Below, piece by piece: positions 32,878 through 39,970 of a DNA stretch of 46,450 bases (within the stretch, counting starts at the first letter, position 1; every line of letters starts with the position of its first letter). The notes under the pieces were generated by a model. It did no database searches. It was not told the origin of the DNA and saw only the letters and a program-made list of their open reading frames with translations. The translations under genes and the position numbers were made by a program. The stretch is from Lachnospiraceae bacterium (GTDB taxonomy: Bacteria; Bacillota; Clostridia; Lachnospirales; Lachnospiraceae): the NCBI GenBank assembly GCA_017552715.1, contig JAFZOW010000088.1, positions 1 through 46,450 on the forward strand. Reading direction: 5' to 3'.

Positions 32878-33530
32878 TTAATCACCGAGCTGATCCAGCA
32901 GTTCCTGCCAGGAGTATTCATTATCCGGCTCCTCCGGTTCCCCGCCCATGGCGGCTTCCTTTCGTTCCTCATAGTCCAGATAGGACATCCATTCCCCTTC
33001 CCACTGGTAGGCGTAGCCCAGAAAATCCAAAGGCTCCACCGCCTCGTGTTCCATGTATTCCGGATCTCCCATCACTCCGCTTTCCACGATCTCAAAATCC
33101 GGTACGCTGTATACGATATCCCAGGGCGACATGCTCATGCCTCTGTAACAGCAGAGGCGTCCGCTTTTCGGTACATAGGTGATGGTACAGGCGCTTCCGA
33201 AATCATAACCCTTCAGCTCCCCATCCTGCAGATACAGCAAGCCGCTTCTTCTTTCTCCTCTTTCTTCTTCGCTTCTTTATCTCTGTCCTTCCCGTAGTCA
33301 TCGCTTTCCCGGGCAGCCTCTCGGCCGGAGTCATCTTTCCGGTCTCCGAAAGCAATGAACCAGACCAGCACGCCAGCCAGGAGCAGGGCAACTACCGAAC
33401 CGATAAGGATCAGGGGCCATATCTTCTTTTTTGCTGCGCCGTTTACGGATAAAGGCACTCCGCAGTTATAGCAAAAGCTTTCGTTATCACTCAGTTGTGT
33501 TCCGCATTTAGGACAAAACATGTTTTTCAT
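32878..33530 (-). pseudogene. Zinc-ribbon membrane protein gene split by a frameshift
   Basis: Two overlapping frames cover one apparent gene. The first (33530-33213) encodes a zinc ribbon (FCPKCGTQLSDNESFCYNCG), a membrane segment (about 38-60) and a Lys/Glu linker, then ends abruptly after CCICRMGS. The second (33240-32878, -1 relative to the first) starts with no ribosome binding site at LLYLQDGELKGYDFGSACTI and looks like the missing extracellular domain of 120 residues. The break lies in an AG-rich tract near 33240-33260. No classical slippery heptamer is visible, so a true mutation or a sequencing error is likelier than programmed frameshifting. Confidence 0.65.
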
Positions 33531-33560
33531 CTCTTATATCATCCCCTCTTCGGGTCTTTA

Positions 33561-34664
33561 TCATTTATCATACACAAAGGCCGCCCAGGCATAGTCCCCC
33601 GCAAGGTCATTGATGTAATTATCCTGGGCATAGACCACGCCCCTGTTGCAGTAACAGGCCAGCCACAGGGGCGCCCTCTGCTGATAATCCGCCTCCATGT
33701 GGAAGATCTGACCGCTCTGATCGAACACCGTCACCTCCACGCCTTCCTTTTCCATCCCGGGTTCGTCGCCGTCCAGGATCGCCGTGGTATCCATGACGAA
33801 AACACTCCGTACCGTTTTCTTTCCGCTGATATCGGCGAAGTACAGCATCTCGAAGCCTTCCGCCGCATCGTTATCCCCGCAGAGCCGGTCTCCCGCCTTG
33901 CTCTGGGGCCGGTCGTAATGTATATATTCCCCGGTATCCGAATTGAAGCCGCAAAGATCCAGATCCCTCTTGCCCGTCCATTCCAGCAGGATATAAGCTT
34001 CCTTTCCCGTGATCTCGGGGGGCATCGCCACCTTCAGATCCCTGTATCCGGGATTTAACGAGATCTTGATCTCTCTTGTGGTAAAATCCTCCGCGGACAC
34101 GTTCAGGATATAGGTTCCCGGACCCGAATAATCCAGGATGGCCCTTCCGTCACCGCCGCTCGTCTTCTCATCGACGAGCTCGTTCTTTTCACTCCACAGG
34201 CCGATGCGGGCTCCGGGGATCACACCCTTATCCGGATCCAGCACCTGAACCTCCAGGGCTCCGGAGGTGGGCTCCTCCTCTTCTTCCGCCTCAGCGGCTT
34301 CGGGCTTATCCTCTTCCGCTTCCTCCGCTTCTTCCGTCCCGTTGTCGCTTACCGTATCCGCGGGATCCTCCGGCTTTTCCGTATCGTTCTTTTCTTTCTT
34401 TTCCTTCCGCTCCGCTTCTTCCGTTTCCCGGCTCTCTTTGGCAGGCTCCGGCTGCTGTGACGATCCGTCCTGTTTATCCTTGAATAAGAGCAGGAGCAGA
34501 ACGATGACGCCCACAAGCACCAGTAAGCCCCCAACAAGTATCAGAGGCCAATAGACTTTCTTCTTCCCCGGAGCATCTTCCGGACTTCTCCCCGTAGCTG
34601 CCCCGCAATGGGAACAGTACATTGCATCATCCCGTATCTTTTTACCGCAATTTCCGCAAAACAT
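33561..34664 (-). CDS. Zinc-ribbon single-pass membrane protein with carboxypeptidase-regulatory-like and DUF2135-like domains
   Basis: The 367-residue protein has zinc ribbon CGNCGKKIRDDAMYCSHCG (3-21), a membrane segment (about 39-61) and an acidic, repetitive linker (about 70-150). A beta-sandwich resembling carboxypeptidase regulatory domains follows at about 155-230 (LEVQVLDPDKGVIPGARIGL, GTYILNVSAEDF). The final domain has WTGKRDLDLCGFNSDTGEYI, reminiscent of DUF2135/YfaP-type DLDLxV modules (memory only). The last two parts should lie outside the cell. Together with the two neighbouring genes of the same plan it forms a small family beside the kinase. Confidence 0.75.
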   Translation of the reverse strand: MFCGNCGKKIRDDAMYCSHCGAATGRSPEDAPGKKKVYWPLILVGGLLVLVGVIVLLLLLFKDKQDGSSQQPEPAKESRETEEAERKEKKEKNDTEKPEDPADTVSDNGTEEAEEAEEDKPEAAEAEEEEEPTSGALEVQVLDPDKGVIPGARIGLWSEKNELVDEKTSGGDGRAILDYSGPGTYILNVSAEDFTTREIKISLNPGYRDLKVAMPPEITGKEAYILLEWTGKRDLDLCGFNSDTGEYIHYDRPQSKAGDRLCGDNDAAEGFEMLYFADISGKKTVRSVFVMDTTAILDGDEPGMEKEGVEVTVFDQSGQIFHMEADYQQRAPLWLACYCNRGVVYAQDNYINDLAGDYAWAAFVYDK

Positions 34665-34694
34665 GGTGCACCTCTGTCATTAAATCCTGTCTGC

Positions 34695-35573
34695 TCACAG
34701 ATCAAAAATACTCAGCTGCGTTTCCTTCTCGGGAAATTCATACAGGAAACGGAAACAATCCTCCGGGCGGGAAAGCATGCCCTTCTCCCTGCAGATCCCG
34801 CGAAAGAGCTTTGTCAGTTCCTTTGCTTTCGGGCTGGGCAGCTCATACGCATTACCGTAAGAACGGATATAACGCTCCTTCAGCCCGGGAAAGTGTTTAT
34901 CCAAAGCCGCATAATAATATTCCCTGTCGCCTTCCCGCAGGGTAAGCCCCATGCCGAAATCGATGATCCCCTTTACCCCCGCATCCGCACAAGCCTCCAG
35001 GATGGCCGTGATATTTTCCTCCGTATCGTTGACAAAGGGAAGGATGGGCGTCATCCACACAACGGTCGCTATCCCTCTGTCCCGCAGGATCTTCAGCACT
35101 TCCATGCGGCGTTTCGTGTTGCACACATTGGGCTCCAGTATGCCGCACAGCTCATCATCCCAGGTGGTAAGGGTCATCTGGACCACGCATTTCGCGGATC
35201 GGTTGATCTCCTCCAGCAGGTCCAGATCCCGGAGGATGCGGTCCGACTTTGTCTGAATGGCAACTCCGAAACCGTATTTCAGGATGAGCTCCAGGCAGCG
35301 CCGGCTCAGCTTAAGCTGTTCTTCGCAATGCATGTAGGGGTCCGACATCGCGCCGGTGCCGATCATGCATTTTTTCCTTTTGCTCCGCAGCGCCTTCTCC
35401 AGCAGCTCCGGCGCATTCTGCTTTACTTCGATATCTTCAAAATCATGTGAAAACTGATAACAGCGGCTCCGGCTGTCACAATAGATACAGCCATGGGTGC
35501 AGCCGCGGTATATGTTCATCCCCACATGGCCGCTGCTGCCGACAAGTATCCCTTTTGCATCCACAAAATGCAT
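34695..35573 (-). CDS. Radical SAM protein of the spore-photoproduct-lyase-like group
   Basis: The 292-residue protein has the radical SAM cysteines in RGCTHGCIYCD (CxxxCxxC, about residues 24-31), which bind a 4Fe-4S cluster. GTGAMSDPYMHCE and an IQTKSDRILRD strand are typical of the SPL-like (Rv2578c) group. The C-terminus ends QLSIFDL, which fits the beta-clamp-binding pattern QLx(L/I)F. It begins 5 bases after recU, which supports a DNA repair or DNA-associated role. The true substrate is unknown; classic SPL repairs UV spore photoproduct. Confidence 0.85.
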   Translation of the reverse strand: MHFVDAKGILVGSSGHVGMNIYRGCTHGCIYCDSRSRCYQFSHDFEDIEVKQNAPELLEKALRSKRKKCMIGTGAMSDPYMHCEEQLKLSRRCLELILKYGFGVAIQTKSDRILRDLDLLEEINRSAKCVVQMTLTTWDDELCGILEPNVCNTKRRMEVLKILRDRGIATVVWMTPILPFVNDTEENITAILEACADAGVKGIIDFGMGLTLREGDREYYYAALDKHFPGLKERYIRSYGNAYELPSPKAKELTKLFRGICREKGMLSRPEDCFRFLYEFPEKETQLSIFDL

Positions 35574-35578
35574 CCGGC

Positions 35579-36112
35579 TTACTCCCGCCCCGCCAGGTCA
35601 CGGTTCAGGGCATCCAGATAGGGCACGGGAATGCTGCGGTGCTCGGGAAGGATAAAGTCGGGATCCAGCTCATCGTAGCGGAAGCTCTTGCGTCCGCCCT
35701 GTTCCGCACGCTGCCAGAAACGTTCCAGCTCCGCAAAGCGCAGGTAATAGTGAACGTCAAGTCCCGTAAAATGAATGAGCAGAAAGGCCACGCCCTCCTG
35801 CTTTTCAAAATCCCGCATAAATTCCACCTGATGCGGGTGGATGTTCTGCAGGGCAAAGGTGGTCTCGGCGCATTCCTTCGCATCAAAGCAAAGGGGTACG
35901 CCCTGTACCACACCGATATAATCTACTGTACTCTTGCGGTCGAAATAGGCCAGAGTGATACGCGAAGAATCCTTATCGATCTCCATGGGAGTGATGGGCG
36001 TAGGGATCTTCTGGATGAGCGCCAGCCCGTTCTCGCGATACTTCTCGTTGCTGCGGTTGATCATCTCTTCCAGATTGGAACCCCGCAGCCCCCTCGTCGC
36101 CCATCTGCTCAA
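35579..36112 (-). CDS. recU: Holliday junction resolvase RecU
   Basis: The 177-residue nuclease should resolve Holliday junctions during recombination and repair. Family motifs are RGSNLEEMINRSNEKYRENGLALIQKIPTPI (split here for reference) near 10-40, AYFDRKSTVDYIGV near 55-68 with the metal-binding Asp, and LCFDAKECAETTFALQNIHPHQ near 75-96. The usual E of the FEAKE motif is D here. The start is TTG at 36112, with GGAGGG 7 bases upstream; no suitable ATG exists. Both the site and the TTG lie inside a strong hairpin (36108-36145). The radical SAM gene follows after 5 bases. Confidence 0.93.
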   Translation of the reverse strand: MSRWATRGLRGSNLEEMINRSNEKYRENGLALIQKIPTPITPMEIDKDSSRITLAYFDRKSTVDYIGVVQGVPLCFDAKECAETTFALQNIHPHQVEFMRDFEKQEGVAFLLIHFTGLDVHYYLRFAELERFWQRAEQGGRKSFRYDELDPDFILPEHRSIPVPYLDALNRDLAGRE

Positions 36113-36145
36113 AGCAGAACCCTCCTTCGGAGTTTCTGCTTTGAG
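36108..36145 (-). promoter_or_regulatory. Hairpin occluding the recU ribosome binding site and TTG start
   Basis: On the minus strand the arms CTCAAAGCAGAA and TTCTGCTTTGAG form 12 perfect pairs. They enclose CTCC-GAA-GGAG, in which the Shine-Dalgarno GGAG is paired. The TTG start codon is inside the 3' arm. Translation of recU should be low unless the structure is opened, for example by a protein, temperature or an alternative fold. Confidence 0.75.
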
Positions 36146-36146
36146 C

Positions 36147-36193
36147 GCGTAAGCGGCATCCAGAATTCTGCTGTCGCAGAATGCCGCTTACGC
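36147..36193. repeat. Strong stem-loop upstream of recU
   Basis: GCGTAAGCGGCAT (36147-36159) and ATGCCGCTTACGC (36181-36193) form a perfect 13-bp stem, with a nested TTCTGC/GCAGAA stem (36166-36171/36176-36181). It abuts the recU start-site hairpin with one base between. There is no T-run, so it is not a standard terminator. Confidence 0.75.
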
Positions 36194-36198
36194 CGTTC

Positions 36199-36231
36199 AA
36201 CTCGAGACTCGCAAGCTCGCTCTCGCGGGAT
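36199..36231 (-). repeat. 33-base dispersed repeat, copy 2 (upstream of recU)
   Basis: The minus-strand block matches 6124-6156 at 29 of 33 positions. It lies in the gap between the 36276-36737 gene and recU, reading in the same direction as recU. It can form the same small CGCGAG/CTTGCG stem. Confidence 0.6.
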
Positions 36232-36275
36232 TTTCTCACTATCTACATACATACAAAAAGGAGAGCCTCCCTCAT

Positions 36276-36737
36276 TTACAATTCCTTCGCGCGGTCGACC
36301 CGGATGATCACATCATCCGCTTTCTGGAAGACCGACAGCTCCGGCTCGTCTATCACGGCCGTCAGCCCGTTTTTATTGAAAATGCGGACACCTCCCACAA
36401 ACTGGAAGCGCAGCATTATCCCCTCTTTCTCGGAAAAGCTGTATCGCGTCTCTTTGTTGGGCCGAAGTATGTAGGCGCTGTGGGGCAGTGTATGATCCAG
36501 AAAGGTCCACACCTTGGCAGTGATCACCTCGTTGCGTCCCACAAAAACGATATATTCGTCGCCCACCTCCGAGACCTGGATCACCTCTTTGGATTCCCAG
36601 TAATGCGCGTACGTAACATCTTCCCGCTTCGTTTCCGACAGCCACATCGCTACTTCTTCCCGGCTCACGGTCCGGCGTGCGATCTGGTCTCTGGACAGGG
36701 GGCGTCTTCCGCCCAGTCCTCCCTCAATATCTGCCAT
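36276..36737 (-). CDS. Uncharacterised 153-residue protein
   Basis: I do not recognise a family. The product is a soluble alpha/beta protein without signal peptide or membrane segment. The first 25 residues are basic and flexible (GGRRPLSRDQIARRTVSREEV). The rest alternates beta-strand-like stretches (YIVFVGRNEVITAKVWTFL, GIMLRFQFVGGVRIFNK). GAGGAGGGGACA precedes the ATG. It is the first gene of a unit with recU and the radical SAM gene, followed by 163 non-coding bases with hairpins. A weak GGAG-GCT-CTCC-T5 hairpin just after its stop may partly terminate. Confidence 0.75.
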   Translation of the reverse strand: MADIEGGLGGRRPLSRDQIARRTVSREEVAMWLSETKREDVTYAHYWESKEVIQVSEVGDEYIVFVGRNEVITAKVWTFLDHTLPHSAYILRPNKETRYSFSEKEGIMLRFQFVGGVRIFNKNGLTAVIDEPELSVFQKADDVIIRVDRAKEL

Positions 36738-36773
36738 TGTCCCCTCCTCATAACAGATATGTTACCATACAGA

Positions 36774-36803
36774 AGTTTAGCATATTTACGGGGTCTTTGT
36801 AAA
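36774..36803 (-). promoter_or_regulatory. Promoter of the 36276-36737 gene (recU unit)
   Basis: On the minus strand TTTACA (36803-36798) and TAAACT (36779-36774) are 18 bases apart, with TGC before the -10 (extended -10). The start would be near 36767, about 30 bases before the ATG. Confidence 0.5.
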
Positions 36804-36805
36804 GC

Positions 36806-37504
36806 TTAAGCCCCTTCGCTCCGAAAGACGTAACCCACCCCCCAGGCGGTGGAGATCAGCTCCGGCTCTCCCGGCCGTTCCTCCAGCTTGGCCCTCAGCT
36901 TACGGATATGCACGGTCACCGTGGCCAGGCCTCCCACGGCCTCATCCTTCCAGACCGCACGGTACAGGGCCTCCCGGGTAAAAGGCTGGTCGGGATGCTC
37001 CATAAAATACAATAAGAGCTCGTATTCCCTGCGGGTAAAGCTCTTTTCCCTCCGGCGCACCCATACCCGGCGACGGATGGGATCGAGACGTATCCCCCGC
37101 ATTTCGATCACGGCACGCTCCTCATCACTGTCCCTGAGATAACGCTCACGGGCGCGCAGGGCGGCCAGGATGCGGGCGCTCAGCTCACCGGGACGCAGAG
37201 GCTTGCGGATATAATCATCCGCTCCGGCATCCAGGGCCCGGATGGCATCCTCCTCCGCGGCACCCGCACTCAGGAAAAAGAGAGGCGCATCACAGTATTC
37301 CCGAAGCTTCGAAAGGTAGCGGCGTATGTCCGCGGCCACCGCATCCCCGTTCAGGATCACCGCATCATAGCGTTTGTGACTGAGCAGGGCCAGGGCTGCG
37401 GAAGCATCTGTCTCGAGATAATGCTCCAGCCCGTGCAGCTTCAGAAAATCCCCGATCTCCCGGGCACAGTCTCTGTCATTTTCCACCAGCAGTATCGTAT
37501 ACAT
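36806..37504 (-). CDS. Atypical OmpR-family response regulator (Asn at phosphoacceptor site)
   Basis: The 232-residue protein has a receiver-like domain (1-115) and a winged-helix DNA-binding domain (about 130-228; FTRREYELLLYFMEHPDQPFTREAL, ATVTVHIRKLRAKL, GVGYVF). The conserved acid pair VDD is VEN (residues 7-9), and the phosphorylated Asp is Asn52 in YDAVILNGD, while the Lys (IRKP) is kept. Normal phosphorylation is therefore unlikely. No histidine kinase is next to it. The ATG at 37504 has no ribosome binding site and coincides with the predicted transcription start; the upstream in-frame ATG at 37543 also lacks a site. Confidence 0.88.
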   Translation of the reverse strand: MYTILLVENDRDCAREIGDFLKLHGLEHYLETDASAALALLSHKRYDAVILNGDAVAADIRRYLSKLREYCDAPLFFLSAGAAEEDAIRALDAGADDYIRKPLRPGELSARILAALRARERYLRDSDEERAVIEMRGIRLDPIRRRVWVRRREKSFTRREYELLLYFMEHPDQPFTREALYRAVWKDEAVGGLATVTVHIRKLRAKLEERPGEPELISTAWGVGYVFRSEGA

Positions 37505-37510
37505 ATTCTG

Positions 37511-37530
37511 AGTATACCATAGAATGGTAT
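37511..37530 (-). promoter_or_regulatory. Extended -10 promoter with overlapping palindrome (response regulator)
   Basis: On the minus strand TGG-TATACT (extended -10, TATACT at 37516-37511) is followed by six bases and then the ATG, implying a leaderless message. The palindrome ATACCAT-AGA-ATGGTAT (37514-37530) overlaps the -10, a good place for an autoregulatory operator. A weak -35, TAGACC, lies 17 bases upstream. Confidence 0.5.
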
Positions 37531-37558
37531 CAGGGTCTATCATCCGTGTTATGTAATC

Positions 37559-37587
37559 TTTTCAACTGCCTGCTTTTCTGATATTAT
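37559..37587 (+). promoter_or_regulatory. Promoter of the 37610-39970 gene
   Basis: TTTTCA (37559-37564) and TATTAT (37582-37587) are 17 bases apart. The start would be about 37594, downstream of the ATG at 37586, which supports translation from 37610. Confidence 0.45.
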
Positions 37588-37609
37588 GAGTAAATACGAG
37601 GTAGACAAA

Positions 37610-39970
37610 ATGGGCGCAGCTACACAGGGACAGGATACTCATCCTTTTCAACCCGAGATCAAATCCGGATCCGTGATCCACACGGATGCCGATAAAGTCG
37701 AAAAACTTGAACTGGTGACCAGCGGCAAAGTAGAGATCATCGGGTCGGAATTCCGCATCACGGCGGAACGGGGCGCGATCCTGGGCCTTTTTGAATTCCC
37801 CGGTGAAAACTACAACTATACCTATGTTGCCAAAGAAACCTGCACCCTGGAATCCTGGCCTTTCCGCCGCAAATCCGATGTAGACCCCATCGTAAAAGCC
37901 CGTTCCGGGGAATGTGATGTGCTGGTGAGCGCGAATGCCGCCATGACCCTTTCCCTGCTGGGGCATTACAAACGCAACCTGCGCCGGGCCGAACTCCTTA
38001 AAAGGACCATCAGCCAGGGCTACGCCGATTACCGTAAGCTCTGCGTTAGCGGCTCCTTCGAGATACAGTCCTGGCCTCTTGCCGAGGAACTGGAGCAGTT
38101 CATTCCCGAGACCGATCTTCCGGACTGGCTGGGGGATTATTACGACCAGCTGGGCCTCATGCCTTCCGGTATCAAGAAAAACTTTTATTCCGTTCACACT
38201 TCCCTGACCACTGCCGCCATCCTGGAATCCGTAAGCCACATCCAGCTGATCCGCCGTCTTTTCGACCAGCTGGAAAATTACAGCAACGGTGTGCGGGTAC
38301 AGTACGAATCGGAAGCAGATCTTTACGACCTTTATACAAACTTAAAGCAGCGCTGCAGATATAATCCCAAGGTCTGCGAATATATAGACAAAAAACTGGC
38401 AGCTTACGTCACCGCCCTGGAAAAGACGGGACTGGTGCCCGAAAGCATACTTGATAAATACCGTCAGAAAGCCGCTCCCGTTCCCGCGGAAGTACCGGCG
38501 GAGACAAAAGCGGCAGAAAGTACGGGGGAGGATGATCCTTTCCGCCAGCTGGAACGTTCCCTGGACCGTATCCTGGCTTATACCCAGCTGGATGAAGCCG
38601 AGGAAGAACGCTTCCGGGAAATGATAGATGAATACAAGGCTTTAAACGACAAGAACTCTGCCGACAACGAAGTACGGCGTCTTCGCAAAGATCTGTCCAA
38701 AGGCTTTTTCGACCTTTACGAGAGTGCCGTCCTGCAGGCCATGGAGGACAGGCGCCGTCCTCCTGCTGCCGTACGACTCTTCCTCTGCTTCGGCTACATG
38801 GACGAAGAACTGACGGGAAGGGAGAACGCCCTGCAGCTGCTGAAGCTGCTGGAGCAGGTGGAACAGGCCGACGAAGAGGAAGAACTGGAACTGGTGGGCT
38901 TTTCCGACAAAGCCAACAAAGAGGCGGCCCCGCCGAAGCATATCTATACCATATTCGAATGGCTCTCCGCCATATACCGGGGCGCCAGGGAGCCTTCCAA
39001 GAACGAATTTGAACAGGATTACCCCCAGTGGCTGCGTAGCCGCCGTCAGAGCGGGGATATCACCGAGGAGCAGGAGAAACGCTATCTGAACTCTCCCCGT
39101 GAGCGCATGCGTTTCGAGCTGGATAACTTTTTCCATCTGGGAATGCGTATCGCCTCGGGACGTCCCAGCGTGTTCTGTCCGCTGCTCTCGGCCCACAACA
39201 TCGTACGTTCCCTGGAGCAGACCCTTGTTACGGCTGCCGCCATCGAGAAAAACTGGGCCGATATCAAAAAGACCGATTACTCCCTTTTCTTCCGGGAGGC
39301 ATTGTACCAGAACCCTGATTATAAGCTGCCCCGGGAGACCATACTCCTGGAGGTTATGCCGGATGTGATACTGCTGCCCATGGTAGGCAGCCGCGGCGGA
39401 CTCTGGCAGGAGATCGCCGGTGTGCACCGGGATACTCCGGCACGTATGTTCCTACCCATCTTCTGCAGCGAGGATCTTTCCCTGATCCAGCTGCGTATGG
39501 CCGCCCAGTTCCGCTGGCAGATCTGCCGCCGTGTACAGGGGGCCCGCTGGAACGATGTTTCAGATCCTTCCCTTACCGCCGATTACTGCGATTACCTGCA
39601 GTTCTACCGCAAGAACAGCGAACTGTCGCCGGATGCCCGTGAAAAGGTCAAGTCCGAGATCTTAAGCTGTAAGAACAGTTTTGAAAATGTCTTTGTGCTG
39701 GATTATATCCAGTGGATACGCTTTGAAGCCCATGGCTCGCCGCGGCTTACCAAGGTGGCAAAACGCATACTCTTCTCCTACTGTCCCTTCTCCGCGGAGA
39801 TACGCAAACGCCTGGAGAGCAATCCCATGTATGCGGATCTTGTCCGCCGTCACGACGGGAAAGCCGCCAAGCAGCTTAAACTCCTGTTAACGAAATACGA
39901 CAAAACAAAGAAAGAGTACGGCAGTCTGCCGAAGACCATAGAAGCTTATATAAAATACTTTTCCAGCTGA
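37610..39970 (+). CDS. Large protein with N-terminal cyclic-nucleotide-binding-like domain
   Basis: The 786-residue protein starts at 37610 (GAGG 8 bases upstream; the ATG at 37586 lies in the -10). Residues about 12-115 read like a CRP-type beta-roll (LELVTSGKVEIIGSEFRI, GAILGLFEFPGENYNYTYVAKETCTLESWPF), then a helical linker. There is no DNA-binding helix-turn-helix. The remaining 650 residues are mostly helical, with a predicted coiled region (about 300-420) and a C-terminal half rich in Arg and aromatic residues that I do not recognise. There is no signal peptide. It is transcribed divergently from the atypical response regulator and overlaps the convergent 39946 gene by 25 bases. Confidence 0.75.
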   Translation: MGAATQGQDTHPFQPEIKSGSVIHTDADKVEKLELVTSGKVEIIGSEFRITAERGAILGLFEFPGENYNYTYVAKETCTLESWPFRRKSDVDPIVKARSGECDVLVSANAAMTLSLLGHYKRNLRRAELLKRTISQGYADYRKLCVSGSFEIQSWPLAEELEQFIPETDLPDWLGDYYDQLGLMPSGIKKNFYSVHTSLTTAAILESVSHIQLIRRLFDQLENYSNGVRVQYESEADLYDLYTNLKQRCRYNPKVCEYIDKKLAAYVTALEKTGLVPESILDKYRQKAAPVPAEVPAETKAAESTGEDDPFRQLERSLDRILAYTQLDEAEEERFREMIDEYKALNDKNSADNEVRRLRKDLSKGFFDLYESAVLQAMEDRRRPPAAVRLFLCFGYMDEELTGRENALQLLKLLEQVEQADEEEELELVGFSDKANKEAAPPKHIYTIFEWLSAIYRGAREPSKNEFEQDYPQWLRSRRQSGDITEEQEKRYLNSPRERMRFELDNFFHLGMRIASGRPSVFCPLLSAHNIVRSLEQTLVTAAAIEKNWADIKKTDYSLFFREALYQNPDYKLPRETILLEVMPDVILLPMVGSRGGLWQEIAGVHRDTPARMFLPIFCSEDLSLIQLRMAAQFRWQICRRVQGARWNDVSDPSLTADYCDYLQFYRKNSELSPDAREKVKSEILSCKNSFENVFVLDYIQWIRFEAHGSPRLTKVAKRILFSYCPFSAEIRKRLESNPMYADLVRRHDGKAAKQLKLLLTKYDKTKKEYGSLPKTIEAYIKYFSS

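Noticed and set aside
33235-33265. Programmed -1 frameshift joining the two zinc-ribbon frames
   Set aside because: No X-XXY-YYZ slippery heptamer in the zero frame and no clear downstream stem; a plain indel is simpler.
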